This document shows, one piece after another, positions 41,967 through 52,366 of a stretch of 64,000 nt of DNA (position 1 is its first letter; the number at the start of each line of letters is the position of its first letter). The stretch is from contig DATAJS010000005.1 in NCBI GenBank assembly GCA_036262035.1, positions 164,110 through 228,109 on the forward strand. Direction: 5' to 3'. The DNA comes from Burkholderiales bacterium (lineage in GTDB: Bacteria > Pseudomonadota > Gammaproteobacteria > Burkholderiales > SG8-41). The notes below the pieces were generated by a model, which had not been told where the DNA came from, made no database searches, and saw only the letters and a program-made list of their open reading frames with translations. Position numbers and translations under genes: made by a program.

Positions 41967-42806
41967 ATGGACCTGATCCTCCAAGGCACCGAGATCGAAA
42001 CCGGCGATCTGAAGAACGCCGCGAAGCTCACCGGCTCGCAAGGCATCGAGCAGATGACGCCGAACGCTTTCCGGCTGCGCGGTGCGCGTGCCGACGACGG
42101 CGTCGCGGCGCTGTGCGAAGCCGCGCGCCTCGACTACGGCTACGTGCCGGATGGGCGCCGCCTGTCCGATTTCCGTCTGCTCGTGATGGACATGGATTCC
42201 ACGCTCATCACGATCGAGACGATCGACGAGCTCGCCGACATGGTCGGGCTGAAAAAGGAAGTCGCGGCGATCACCGAAGCCGCGATGCGCGGCGAGATCG
42301 AATACAACGAGAGCCTGCGCCGCCGCGTCGCGGTGCTCGAGGGCCTCGGCGAGGACGCGCTCGCGCGCGTGTTCGACGAGCGCGTGAAGCTCACGCCCGG
42401 CGCCGACAAGCTGCTCGCGGCGGCGAAAGCCTCGGGCCTGAAAACTCTCCTCGTCTCCGGCGGTTTCACCTACGTGACCGATCGGCTCAAAACGAAGCTC
42501 GGGCTGGATTACACGCGCTCCAACTGCCTCGAGCTCGCCGACGGCAAGCTCACCGGCGAAGTCATCGGCGAGATCGTCAATGCCGACCGCAAGCGCGAGG
42601 CGCTGCTCGAAGTGCGCGACCTGCTCGGGATCCGTCGCGAACAGATCGTCGGCATCGGCGACGGCGCGAACGATCTGAAGTTCATGGGCGAATGCGGCGT
42701 CTCCATCGCGTACCACGCGAAGCCCATCGTGCGCGGTCAGACGACGTACGCGCTGAACTACGTCGATCTCTCAGGCGTGCTGCCGCTCTTCAACCACGGT
42801 CAGTAA
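41967..42806 (+). CDS. serB: Phosphoserine phosphatase SerB
   Basis: HAD-family phosphatase of 279 aa, last step of serine biosynthesis. The nucleophile motif is MDMDSTLITIETIDE near residue 74; motif II is TLLVSGGF; motif IV is GIGDGANDLKFMGECG. An N-terminal ACT-like half is reduced compared with longer SerB forms. I start at the ATG at 41967 (MDLILQG); a TTG seven codons upstream is less likely. The 3' end overlaps the convergent hydrolase gene by 7 nt. Confidence 0.94.
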   Translation: MDLILQGTEIETGDLKNAAKLTGSQGIEQMTPNAFRLRGARADDGVAALCEAARLDYGYVPDGRRLSDFRLLVMDMDSTLITIETIDELADMVGLKKEVAAITEAAMRGEIEYNESLRRRVAVLEGLGEDALARVFDERVKLTPGADKLLAAAKASGLKTLLVSGGFTYVTDRLKTKLGLDYTRSNCLELADGKLTGEVIGEIVNADRKREALLEVRDLLGIRREQIVGIGDGANDLKFMGECGVSIAYHAKPIVRGQTTYALNYVDLSGVLPLFNHGQ

Positions 42807-43837
42807 ACCGCGCGGCGCGCCTCGCCCAGCAACTGGAACGGCTTCCATGCGGCGTCGCCGTCGCGGCACATCCCGTACAGGAAAGGGGTGTTCCTCCCCG
42901 GCGTGAGGAATCGCAGGTCGTGGAACCACACGCAGGGGCCCGCGCCGTCGACCCGCAGGAGCGCAGGGTAGGCGGCGAACCAGCGGAAGAAGCGAAACGA
43001 CGGCTGCGTATACGCTTCGCGCGCGAGCGCGAGCTCGTCGCCGGCGCCGTACACGCCGGCCGGCATCCACTCCGCGTCGGCGAGCGGCCGATACGGCGCG
43101 TCGAGCCGGTCGATGAACGGCGTCTCGGCGCCGGGCTCCGGCAGGGCGCGCTTGCGCACCAGGTTCACGTGGGCGTAGCGGTAGCGTCCGTCGTGCTCGA
43201 CGAACACCGTCCAGTTGAACGGCGACACCGGCCGCGGCACCGCGCTGACGCGCGCGCCATCGAGTCCCGCTGCGCTCGCATAGCGCCTGCCGAAGTCGAC
43301 GGCCTGCTGCTGGAGCGTCCACTGGAAGCCGACGTAGCCCGCGAGCACCGCAAGACCGATGACGGCCGGCGCGCGCGTTCGGCGCCATAGTGCCGATGCC
43401 GCGAGTCCCGCGAGGATGATGCCGCTGAACCACAGGTCGATGATGAACGTCGTCGACAGCGCGTAACGCGCATCCGACAGCGGCGCGAAGATCATGGTGC
43501 CGAACGACGTGATGAGATCGCCCGCGATGTGCGCGACGATACCGATCGCGGCGATGCCCAGATACGCGCGATAGGAAGGCTTGAAGCGCCACAGCAGCGC
43601 GAACGCCAGCGCCACGAATGCCGCCCACAGCGGCAGCAGCAGCAACGAATGCGTGACGCCGCGGTGCTGGTGCAGATACGTGAGCGGGCCCATGTAGCCG
43701 GTCACGAAATCGAGATCGGGAAAAGCCGCCGCCGCGGCGCCGACGAGCATGCGCCGGCCAAGCGGCAGCGCATCCGCGCGCGACGCAGTCGCGCGCGCAA
43801 TCAACGCGCCGCTCAGCGCATGGGTAAGCGTGTCCAG
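42800..43837 (-). CDS. YdjM/YbcI-type membrane-bound metal-dependent hydrolase
   Basis: Membrane protein of about 345 aa. The family N-terminus MDTLTHALSGAL with its conserved His is encoded only if translation starts at a CTG (43837-43835), one base after the Rieske gene stop. The annotated-style TTG at 43804 would cut it off. Further motifs are AAAFPDLDFVTGY, HRGVTHSLLLLPL near residue 60 and GDLITSFGT near 100, with about five membrane segments. Substrate unknown. It is the last gene of the Fe-S operon strand and overlaps serB. Confidence 0.8.
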   Translation of the reverse strand: MDTLTHALSGALIARATASRADALPLGRRMLVGAAAAAFPDLDFVTGYMGPLTYLHQHRGVTHSLLLLPLWAAFVALAFALLWRFKPSYRAYLGIAAIGIVAHIAGDLITSFGTMIFAPLSDARYALSTTFIIDLWFSGIILAGLAASALWRRTRAPAVIGLAVLAGYVGFQWTLQQQAVDFGRRYASAAGLDGARVSAVPRPVSPFNWTVFVEHDGRYRYAHVNLVRKRALPEPGAETPFIDRLDAPYRPLADAEWMPAGVYGAGDELALAREAYTQPSFRFFRWFAAYPALLRVDGAGPCVWFHDLRFLTPGRNTPFLYGMCRDGDAAWKPFQLLGEARRAVY

Positions 43838-43838
43838 T

Positions 43839-44159
43839 TCAGTCCCATCGGTCGTCCCGCACCTGCACCTCGCCGTTCTCGACGCGCACCGGAAACTTCG
43901 CCGTCGGCTCGTAGGCCGGCGCGGTGAGCGCCTCGCCGGTGCGGATGCAGAAGCGCGCGCCGTGGCGCGGGCACACGATCTCGTCGCCTTCGATCGAGCC
44001 GCCGGTGAGCTGGCCGCCGTCGTGGGTGCAGACGTCCTCGATCGCGTAATACGTGCCGTCGATATTGAAGACGACGATGCGCGCGTCGTCGATGTCGGCC
44101 GCGCGCCACTGTCCCGGCGCGAGCTCGTCGGCGCGCGCGACGGTGACCCAGTCGCTCAT
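43839..44159 (-). CDS. Rieske-type [2Fe-2S] ferredoxin
   Basis: A 106-aa small Rieske protein. The ligand boxes CTHDGGQLTGG (residues about 44-54) and CPRHGARF (about 64-71) give CxH and CxxH, as in NirD or dioxygenase ferredoxins. The ATG is shared with the stop of the Nfu gene (TGATG). It is encoded at the end of the SUF cluster, probably as a client or electron carrier. The partner is unknown. Confidence 0.9.
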   Translation of the reverse strand: MSDWVTVARADELAPGQWRAADIDDARIVVFNIDGTYYAIEDVCTHDGGQLTGGSIEGDEIVCPRHGARFCIRTGEALTAPAYEPTAKFPVRVENGEVQVRDDRWD

Positions 44160-44722
44160 CAGACCGCGACGACTTCGATGTCCGGCTCGATCTGCTTCAC
44201 CAGGCTCTCGATGCCCGCGAGCGTCCCGGACAGCGAGCTCGGGCAGCTTCCGCACGCGCCCTGGTAGTGGACGGTGAGCGTGTTGCCCTGGAGGCCGAGC
44301 ACGTAGAGGTCGCCGCCGTCGCCCTGGAGATAGGGCCGCACCTGCTCGTCGAGGATCTCGTTGATGCGGTCGAGCCGCTCGCGGTCGACCTCGGACATCT
44401 CGGACACGTCGGGCGCGGCGGCCTGAGACGTCATGGCGGCGGTGTTCTCGTCGGCGGCGGGCGCTTCGCGGATCGGCTTGGCCAGATCGCGCAGAAGCTC
44501 GTCCCAGTCGGCCTGGCCGTCCTGCGTCACGGTGATCCAGTGGTCGACGTAGAACACGTTCGTCACGTGCTCGATGTCGAACAGCGCCGCCGCGAGCGTA
44601 TCGTTCTCGGCCGCGCCGGCATTGTCGTACGACCGCGTGATCCCCCAGGTGAGCGGCTCCTTGAGGATGAACTTCATCGCGTTCGGATTCGGCGTCGGCT
44701 CTATTTCGGCGATCTTGGGCAT
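44159..44722 (-). CDS. Nfu-type Fe-S scaffold/carrier protein
   Basis: A 187-aa two-domain protein. The N-terminal Nfu domain has TPNPNAMKFIL near residue 10. The C-terminal NifU domain carries GACGSCPSSLSGTLAG, whose CxxC binds a [4Fe-4S] cluster; GDGGDLYVL precedes it. It should deliver clusters to apo-enzymes. It lies downstream of sufU, separated by a word-repeat hairpin. Domain order differs from NfuA, which has an A-type N-terminal half. Confidence 0.9.
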   Translation of the reverse strand: MPKIAEIEPTPNPNAMKFILKEPLTWGITRSYDNAGAAENDTLAAALFDIEHVTNVFYVDHWITVTQDGQADWDELLRDLAKPIREAPAADENTAAMTSQAAAPDVSEMSEVDRERLDRINEILDEQVRPYLQGDGGDLYVLGLQGNTLTVHYQGACGSCPSSLSGTLAGIESLVKQIEPDIEVVAV

Positions 44723-44726
44723 CGTC

Positions 44727-44815
44727 TAGTCTAGTGTTGAGTGTTTAGTGTTGAGTGTTGAGTGGGGTTGAAGTGATTTTTCACTAAACACTCAACACTC
44801 AACACTTGACACTCG
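44727..44815. repeat. GTGTTGA word-repeat hairpin between sufU and nfu
   Basis: The left arm (44731-44764) repeats GTGTTGAGTGTTTAGTGTTGA. The right arm (44782-44813) has CACTAAACACTCAACACTCAAC and CACTTGACACT, its reverse complement. The arms pair almost over their full length around about 17 nt. It lies inside the SUF operon strand. Confidence 0.8.
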
Positions 44816-44824
44816 GCGTTGGCG

Positions 44825-45319
44825 TTAGGCAACGCCGCCGGGCGTCGGCTCGTGCATCGGGTCGTCGTCGGCCTCGGTCGACGTCGTGCCCATCGAGTTC
44901 AGCGCAGCGTGCAGGGTGTGCCAGGGCAGGATCGCGCACTTCACGCGCGTCGGCAGGTCGCGCACGCCGGAGAACACGGTCAGCCGGCCGAGGTGATGAG
45001 GCTGATTGGCCGTGTCGAGGTTGCCGGTGGCCATGTCGCGAAATTCCTGGATGAGCTGCTCGGCATCCGCGCGCGGCTTGCCCTTCACCGCGGTCGTCAT
45101 CATCGACGCCGAAGCCTTGCAGATCGCGCACGACTCGCCTTCGAACGCGATCGCTTCCAGCGTCTCGCCGTTGACCTTCACGCCGAGCTGCAGGCGGTCG
45201 CCGCACAGCGGGTTCAGGCCTTCGGCCTGATGCGTCGCGTCGGCGAGCGCCCCCCAGTTCCGGGGCTTCTTGTTGTGGTCCAGGATCACTTCCTGGTAGA
45301 GCTGTTTGGAATCAGCCAT
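44825..45319 (-). CDS. sufU: SufU-type Fe-S assembly protein
   Basis: A 164-aa SufU/IscU-family protein. The three conserved cysteines are in PLCGDRL (residue about 41), CAICKAS (about 67), and RVKCAILPWHTL (about 127); the last form is SufU-like rather than IscU-like. In Gram-positive bacteria SufU is a zinc protein that activates SufS. Here it lies downstream of sufS, matching that role. It follows a word-repeat hairpin at its upstream side. Confidence 0.92.
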   Translation of the reverse strand: MADSKQLYQEVILDHNKKPRNWGALADATHQAEGLNPLCGDRLQLGVKVNGETLEAIAFEGESCAICKASASMMTTAVKGKPRADAEQLIQEFRDMATGNLDTANQPHHLGRLTVFSGVRDLPTRVKCAILPWHTLHAALNSMGTTSTEADDDPMHEPTPGGVA

Positions 45320-45330
45320 TTTTCGTAAGA

Positions 45331-45435
45331 GGTGAGGAGATGAAGGTGATGAGAGTGATGAGATGAAGGTGATGAAGCGGTTCTTGTCACCTTTATCTCA
45401 TCACCTTTTCCTCATCACCTCTACCTCATCACTTT
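45331..45435. repeat. GGTGATGA word-repeat hairpin between sufS and sufU
   Basis: The left arm (45331-45376) repeats AGGTGATGAG, AGATGAAGGTGATGA. The right arm (45388-45433) repeats TCATCACCTTTATCTCATCACC, CCTCATCACCTC. It is a long imperfect hairpin inside the operon between two genes whose products interact. Confidence 0.8.
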
Positions 45436-45439
45436 TTCC

Positions 45440-46681
45440 TTATCCAAAGACCTTTTGTACTTTCCTGATCGCCGCCACCAGTGCGTCGACCTCTTCCATC
45501 GTGTTGTAGAACGCGAACGACGCGCGGCACGTCGCGGGCACCTTGAAGCGCTGCATCACGGGCTGCGCGCAATGGTGACCGGTGCGGATCGCCACCCCTT
45601 CCTCGTTGAGCAGCGTACCGACGTCGTGCGGGTGCACGCCGTCCACCGCGAACGAGAGCACCGCGGCCTTGCGCTCGGCGGTGCCGATGATGCGGATACC
45701 CGGCGTCGCGTTCACTTCGCGCGTCGCGTAGTCGAGGAGATCGGTCTCGTGCGCGGCGATGGTGTCGATGCCGACACCGGTCAGGTAATCGATCGCGGCG
45801 CCGAGGGTGATCGCGGCGGCGATCGGCGGCGTGCCCGCCTCGAACTTGTGGGGGATGGTGTTGTAGGTCGTCTTCTCGAAGGTGACGTTCAGGATCATGT
45901 CCCCGCCGCCCTTGAACGGCTGCATCTTCTCCAGCAGCTCGCGCTTACCGTAGAGGATGCCGATCCCGGTCGGGCCGCACACCTTGTGGCCCGAGAACGC
46001 GTAGAAATCGCAATCGAGATCCTGCACGTCGACGCGCAGGTGCGGCGCGGCCTGCGCGCCGTCCACGAGCACCGGTACGCCGTGCGAGTGCGCGATGGCG
46101 ATCATCTCCTTGACCGGGTTGATCGTGCCGAGCGCGTTCGAGACGTGGGTCACGCCGACGAATTTGGTGTTGGCGTTGAAGAGCTTTTTGTACGCCTCGA
46201 TGTCGAGCTGGCCCGCGTCGTCGATCGGTACGACGCGGATCGAAGCACCCTTCTCCTCGGCGACCATCTGCCACGGCACGATGTTCGAGTGGTGCTCGAG
46301 CGTCGTCAGGATGATCTCGTCGCGCGCGCGGAAGAACTTGCGACCGTAGCCGTGCGCGACGAGGTTGATGCCGTCGGTCGTGCCGCTGGTGAAGATCACC
46401 GCATGCTCGTCCGGCGCGTTGATGAAGCGCTGTGCCTTGCGCCGCGCTTCCTCGTATTCCGCCGTCGCTTTTTCGGACAGGTAATGCACCGCGCGGTGGA
46501 TGTTCGCGTGCTCGCTCGTCTCGTATCGAACCCAGCGGTCGATCACCGGCTGCGGCATCTGGCTCGAAGCCGCGTTGTCCAGGAAGACGAGCGGCTTGCC
46601 GTTCACCGTGAGGTCGAGGATCGGGAAGTCCTTGCGGATCGCCGCGATGTCGAGAGCGAGTGCAGGATCTCTTGCAGTCAT
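45440..46681 (-). CDS. sufS: SufS-type cysteine desulfurase (group II)
   Basis: A 413-aa PLP enzyme producing persulfide sulfur from cysteine. The PLP lysine is in FSGHKVCGPTGIGILYGK near residue 235, the N-terminal region has VFLDNAASSQMPQPV, and the active-site loop has GHHCAQPVM near residue 370. It works with SufU and SufBCD. It is separated from sufD by 8 nt and from sufU by a hairpin spacer. Confidence 0.94.
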   Translation of the reverse strand: MTARDPALALDIAAIRKDFPILDLTVNGKPLVFLDNAASSQMPQPVIDRWVRYETSEHANIHRAVHYLSEKATAEYEEARRKAQRFINAPDEHAVIFTSGTTDGINLVAHGYGRKFFRARDEIILTTLEHHSNIVPWQMVAEEKGASIRVVPIDDAGQLDIEAYKKLFNANTKFVGVTHVSNALGTINPVKEMIAIAHSHGVPVLVDGAQAAPHLRVDVQDLDCDFYAFSGHKVCGPTGIGILYGKRELLEKMQPFKGGGDMILNVTFEKTTYNTIPHKFEAGTPPIAAAITLGAAIDYLTGVGIDTIAAHETDLLDYATREVNATPGIRIIGTAERKAAVLSFAVDGVHPHDVGTLLNEEGVAIRTGHHCAQPVMQRFKVPATCRASFAFYNTMEEVDALVAAIRKVQKVFG

Positions 46682-46689
46682 ATCGTTCC

Positions 46690-47988
46690 TTACGCCGCCG
46701 CGCCCGTTTGCGCCATCACGAGCTTCTCCAGCCGCTGCACCAGCGAAGGCACGGGAATGCGCTCGATCACCGAAGCGCCGAACGCATAGGTGAGGAGGTT
46801 GCGCGCCGCCTGCTCGGGCAGGCCGCGGCTCCTGAGATAGAAAAGCTGGTCGGCGTCGAGCTGGCCGACCGTCGCGCCGTGCGCGCATTTCACGTCGTCG
46901 GCGAAGATCTCGAGCTGCGGCTTGGTGTCGACGGTGGCTTTGTCCGAGAGCAGCAGGTTGCGGCTCTCCTGCGCCGAATCGGTCTGCTGCGCGCCCGCCC
47001 TGACGCAGATCTTGCCGTTGAACACGGCATGCGCGGCACCGCCGACGATCGTCTTGTGGAGCTGCACGCTGCGGCAGTTCGGGTGCGCGTGGTCGAGCGT
47101 CGTGTGGGTATCCGCGAGCTGCCGCGTGCCGATCAGCGCGAGGCCGTCGACCTGCGCGAAACCGCCTTCGCCGCCGAGGTGCACGCCGAGCTCGTAGCGC
47201 GAGAGCCGCGCGCCGACGCTGATCGTCTGCGAGGTGTACGACGCGTCGCGCGCGAGCTTCACCGCGCATGCGGCGATATGGAACGCCTTGGCGCCTTCGA
47301 GCTGGAGCTTAACGTGCCGCAGATTCGCGTTCGGCGCGACGACGACTTCGGTGACGCTGTTGTTGAAGTACGCATCCGCCGTCAGCGCCTGGTATTCCTC
47401 GATCACCGTGCACTGTGCGCCGCGCTCCGCGACGATCGCGCAGCGCGGGTAGGCGGCGGTGCCGGCTTCGGTCGCGAGGTGCAGGACGTGGACCGGCTTG
47501 TCGCACGCCGCGTCCTTGCCGATCTGCACCACCGCCGCTTCCTTGAGGTGCGCGGTGTTCAGGGCGACGAAGACGTTGCGCTCGAAATCGGCGTGCCTCG
47601 CGAGGTGGGGCTCGAGCGCGACCCCGCGCTTGAGCGCTTCGGCGAGCGCGGCGACGACCACACCGGTGCAGCCGTCGGTATGCGAGAGCGCCGGCGCGTA
47701 GACCCCGTCGACGAACACGAGGCGGGCGCCGGCTTCGGGGACGACATAGCTCGCGATCGCATCCGCGGTCAGCGCAGCGCGGCCGCCCGGCGCTTTCCAC
47801 GTCAGGCGCGTCAGCGGAGCGAGGTCGGTGAAGCGCCACTCCTCTTCGCGCGTGGTCGGCACCGCGAGCGCGTTGGCGCGCTCGAGCGCGGCGCCGCGGC
47901 GGTCGTTGAGCCACGCTTCCGGGGCGCGCGGGAGGTCCCGCGTGCCGGAAAGCAGCGAGTCGATGTACGGATGGACGGCGGTGGTCAT
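46690..47988 (-). CDS. sufD: Fe-S assembly protein SufD
   Basis: A 432-aa SufB/SufD-family beta-helix protein. The C-terminal segment [28 protein letters not shown], including the conserved ECAHG-like region, is typical of SufD. It forms SufBC2D with SufB and SufC. The start overlaps the sufC stop (ATGA). Gene order sufB-C-D-S on one strand is canonical. Confidence 0.93.
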   Translation of the reverse strand: MTTAVHPYIDSLLSGTRDLPRAPEAWLNDRRGAALERANALAVPTTREEEWRFTDLAPLTRLTWKAPGGRAALTADAIASYVVPEAGARLVFVDGVYAPALSHTDGCTGVVVAALAEALKRGVALEPHLARHADFERNVFVALNTAHLKEAAVVQIGKDAACDKPVHVLHLATEAGTAAYPRCAIVAERGAQCTVIEEYQALTADAYFNNSVTEVVVAPNANLRHVKLQLEGAKAFHIAACAVKLARDASYTSQTISVGARLSRYELGVHLGGEGGFAQVDGLALIGTRQLADTHTTLDHAHPNCRSVQLHKTIVGGAAHAVFNGKICVRAGAQQTDSAQESRNLLLSDKATVDTKPQLEIFADDVKCAHGATVGQLDADQLFYLRSRGLPEQAARNLLTYAFGASVIERIPVPSLVQRLEKLVMAQTGAAA

Positions 47989-48769
47989 GCGGTCGCGGCG
48001 GCCTTGTACTCTTCGACTACCCAGTCATAACCCTTGTTTTCAAGCTCCAGCGCGAGCTCCTTGCCGCCGGTCTTGATGATGCGGCCGCCCTGCATCACGT
48101 GCACGTAATCGGGCACGATGTAGTTGAGCAGGCGCTGATAGTGCGTCACCAGCACGAACGCGTTGTCGGGACGCTGCAGGCTGTTCACGCCGTTCGCCAC
48201 GACGCGCAACGCGTCGATGTCGAGGCCCGAATCGGTCTCGTCGAGGATCGAGAGCCTGGGCTCGAGCACCGCGAGCTGGAGGATCTCGTTGCGCTTCTTC
48301 TCCCCGCCCGAAAAACCTTCGTTCACGCTGCGATCGAGGAACGAGCGATCCATTTCGAGGAGCTTGATCTTCTCGCGCACGAAGTCGTCGAACTCGAGCG
48401 GGTCGAGCTCGTCCTTGCCGCGCGCAGCCTGAACGGTGTTGTACGAGAGCCGCAGGAAAGCGCTGTTGGTGACGCCGGGAATCTCGACGGGGTACTGGAA
48501 TCCGAGAAAGATGCCCGCCCGAGCGCGGTCCTCGGGCTCCATCGTCAGCAGGTCCTGACCGAGAAACTGCACCGTGCCGCCGGTCACTTCATAGGACGGA
48601 TGGCCCGCGAGCACTTTCGCGAACGTGCTCTTGCCCGAGCCGTTCGGCCCCATGATCGCGTGGATCTCGCCCTCGCGGATCGCGAGGTCGATGCCCTTGA
48701 GAATCGGTACGCCCGCGACGTTCGCGGTGAGCCCGCGCACCTCGAGGACGATCTTGCCTTGTTCGTTTT

Positions 48770-48773
<4 letters not shown>
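47985..48773 (-). CDS. sufC: Fe-S assembly ATPase SufC
   Basis: A 262-aa ABC ATPase of the SufBCD scaffold. Walker A is in GPNGSGKST near residue 40, SufC-specific [11 protein letters not shown] follows at about 98, and the signature is [14 protein letters not shown] with Walker [13 protein letters not shown]. The stop and start overlap sufD and sufB, so sufBCD is strictly coupled. Confidence 0.96.
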
Positions 48774-50199
<1,426 letters not shown>

Positions 50200-50203
<4 letters not shown>

Positions 50204-50535
50204 GCCTTTTCCTTCACGCTGAAGCTCTCGCCGCAACCGCACATCGCGTCGACGTTCGGATTCTCGAACTTGAACGCCTGCTTGAGCCCTTCCTTGACGA
50301 AGTCGAGCGTGGAGCCGTTCAGGAAGTCGAGGCTCTTGCTGTCGACCACGACCCTGGTGCCGTGCGATTCGAACGTCGCGTCGCCCTCGCGGACCTCGTC
50401 CGCGTAGTCGTAGGTGTACGCGAAGCCCGAGCAGCCGACCTTCTTCACGCCCACGCGCAGGCCCAGCCCTTTGCCGCGCTTGGCGAGCTGCGCCTGGATC
50501 TGTTTCGCCGCGCTCTCTGTCAGTCGTATCGTCAT
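50200..50535 (-). CDS. iscA: A-type Fe-S carrier (IscA/SufA/ErpA family)
   Basis: A 111-aa A-type carrier. The conserved cysteines are the one in [16 protein letters not shown] (residue about 37) and the C-terminal pair in AMCGCGESF (about 101 and 103). It transfers clusters from the scaffold to targets. It lies between the IscS-like desulfurase and sufB. Whether it is IscA or SufA by descent cannot be decided without a tree; I use the ISC name because of the iscR-iscS neighbours. Confidence 0.88.
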
Positions 50536-50546
50536 GCCGTTGTCCG

Positions 50547-51695
50547 TCACGTCGTCATTGCGGTGAGACCGCGCAGCCGCTTCGCCAGCGCCTGCACCGT
50601 CCGGATGAAACCGTCGATCTCTTCGAGTCCGTTCTGCGCGCCGAGCGAAAGCCGCACCGCGCCGCGCGCGAGCTCGGGGTCGACGCCCATCGCGATCAGC
50701 GTCGCCGAGGGCTCGGTGCTCGCGCTCGAGCACGCGGCGCCCGCGGCCACCGCGTAACCGAGCTTGTCGAGCTCCACCACCAGGGTCTCGCCGTCGATGT
50801 GCGGGAACGCGAAGTACGTGGTGTTCGCGATCCGATGTTTCGCACGCTCGCCGAAGATCACGGCGCCGGCCTGGTGCAGGCCCTGTTCGAGCTTCGCCTT
50901 CAGGCCCACGAACCGTTCCGCGAGCGAGACGAAGCGCTCGCGCGCGATCTCCGCAGCCGCCCCGAAACCCACGATCGCCGGAACGTTCTCGGTACCCGAA
51001 CGCATGCCTCGCTCGTGCCCGCCGCCCGCGATCAGCGGCCGCAGCTCTATACGCTTGTCGACGACGAGAGCGCCTGCGCCCTTCGGGCCGTAGATCTTGT
51101 GCGCCGAAATCGTCATCGCGTGCACGTCGAGCGCGCCGAAGTCGATGTCGATCTTGCCCAGCGCCTGCACCGCGTCGGTGTGCATCCACGCACGCGCATT
51201 GCGCGCCAGCGCCGCCACGGCGGCGACGTCCTGGACCACGCCGGTCTCGTTGTTCGCGAGCATCACCGACACGAGCCCGGTGGGCTCTTTCAACGCTTCC
51301 GCGACGTCCGCGAGGTCGATCTCGCCGTCGCGGGTCACGGCGAGCTTGCGCACCTTCCACCCCTGGCGCGCGAGCTCCTGCGCCGGTTTGGCGACGCACG
51401 GGTGCTCGATCGCGCTGACCGCGATCTGCGAGGGCTTGAGGTAGCCCGCGCCGCCGCGGATGAAGAGGTTGTTCGCTTCGGTACCGCCCGAAGTGAACAC
51501 GACCTGCGTCGGCTGTACGTTCACGAGCTGAGCCACCTGCTCGCGCGCCCTGTCGACCGCCTTGCGCGCAACCGTTCCGAGCTCGTGCCGGCTCGATGCG
51601 TTGCCGTACTGATTCTTCAGGTACGGCAGCATCGCCTCGAGCACGCGCTCGTCGAGCGGCGTCGTCGCGTTGTGGTCGAGGTAGACGTGGGTCAT
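50547..51695 (-). CDS. iscS: IscS/NifS-type cysteine desulfurase (group I)
   Basis: A 382-aa PLP enzyme. The N-terminus [20 protein letters not shown] is diagnostic, the PLP lysine is in [14 protein letters not shown] near residue 205, and the mobile Cys loop is [15 protein letters not shown] near 325. It is slightly shorter than E. coli IscS. The start overlaps the iscR stop (ATGA). A second, group-II desulfurase (sufS) is in the same locus. Confidence 0.93.
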   Translation of the reverse strand: MTHVYLDHNATTPLDERVLEAMLPYLKNQYGNASSRHELGTVARKAVDRAREQVAQLVNVQPTQVVFTSGGTEANNLFIRGGAGYLKPSQIAVSAIEHPCVAKPAQELARQGWKVRKLAVTRDGEIDLADVAEALKEPTGLVSVMLANNETGVVQDVAAVAALARNARAWMHTDAVQALGKIDIDFGALDVHAMTISAHKIYGPKGAGALVVDKRIELRPLIAGGGHERGMRSGTENVPAIVGFGAAAEIARERFVSLAERFVGLKAKLEQGLHQAGAVIFGERAKHRIANTTYFAFPHIDGETLVVELDKLGYAVAAGAACSSASTEPSATLIAMGVDPELARGAVRLSLGAQNGLEEIDGFIRTVQALAKRLRGLTAMTT

Positions 51696-52186
51696 TGCGT
51701 CACGGGCGTCTGCGGCTCGTCGGCCGCGACAGGGATGGGCTTCGTACGCATGTCGTGGACCGTGTTGACGCCGGCGTCTTTCGTGCGCTGGTCTTCGACG
51801 AGCTTGCCGAGCGTCACCGACTCGAGATAGGCAAAGATCCGCTTGTTCAACTCCGCCCACAGGTCGTGGGTCAGACACTTCTGCTCGTCACGGCAGTTCT
51901 CCTTGCCGCCGCACTGCGTGGCGTCGATCGGCTCGTCGACCGCGAGGATGATCTCGGCAACCGAGATCCCGCCCATATCGCGTGCGAGGCGGTAACCGCC
52001 GCCCGGCCCCCGCACGCTGTCGACGAGCGAGCGCCGCCGCAGCTTGCCGAAGAGCTGCTCCAGATAGGAGAGAGAAATCTTCTGACGCGAGCTGATCTCG
52101 GCCAGCGTGACCGGACCACCCCCCTGCCTCAGCGCGAGATCGACCATCGCGGTCACCGCGAACCTACCCTTGGTCGTCAGCCTCAT
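51692..52186 (-). CDS. iscR: Fe-S cluster regulator IscR
   Basis: A 164-aa Rrf2-family regulator. The winged helix is at about residues 1-75 (MRLTTKGRFAVTAMVDLAL, LSYLEQLFGKLRRR, RGPGGGYRLAR). The cluster ligands are C92, C98 and C104 in QCGGKENCRDEQKC plus the His in LTHDLW. As in E. coli, the [2Fe-2S] form should repress its own promoter; a matching operator lies at 52352-52366. The transcript has a long leader of about 145 nt. Confidence 0.96.
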   Translation of the reverse strand: MRLTTKGRFAVTAMVDLALRQGGGPVTLAEISSRQKISLSYLEQLFGKLRRRSLVDSVRGPGGGYRLARDMGGISVAEIILAVDEPIDATQCGGKENCRDEQKCLTHDLWAELNKRIFAYLESVTLGKLVEDQRTKDAGVNTVHDMRTKPIPVAADEPQTPVTQ

Positions 52187-52330
52187 GGCTCACCTCACTA
52201 AAAATCCGGTGAATCAGCGATTTACATCCGCTGCTTGCGTTTTTCAGCGGGGCGCGACCGCCGCCGTCCGCCGATGTGCGGCGATGCAGTTCCGCCGCCG
52301 CCTGATTTGGTCACAAATAACATACCGTTT
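52187..52330 (-). other. Long structured leader of iscR
   Basis: The predicted transcript start near 52330 leaves about 145 nt before the iscR ATG. The leader includes GC-rich arms such as CGCCG-ATGTG-CGGCG (about 52272-52287) and flanking CCGCCGCC blocks that can pair. No recognised riboswitch motif is seen. Confidence 0.4.
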
Positions 52331-52336
52331 TAGTCG

Positions 52337-52366
52337 ACTATACGCTTATCCGACTGTTTCAGTCAA
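52337..52366 (-). promoter_or_regulatory. Sigma-70 promoter of iscR with overlapping IscR type-1 site
   Basis: The minus strand has TTGACT (52366-52361), 18 nt, TATAGT (52342-52337). TTGACTGAAACAGTC (52366-52352) matches the core of the [2Fe-2S]-IscR type-1 operator and covers the -35. A second partial match TCGACTAAAAC overlaps the -10. The -35 lies inside the last codons of cysE. Confidence 0.8.
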
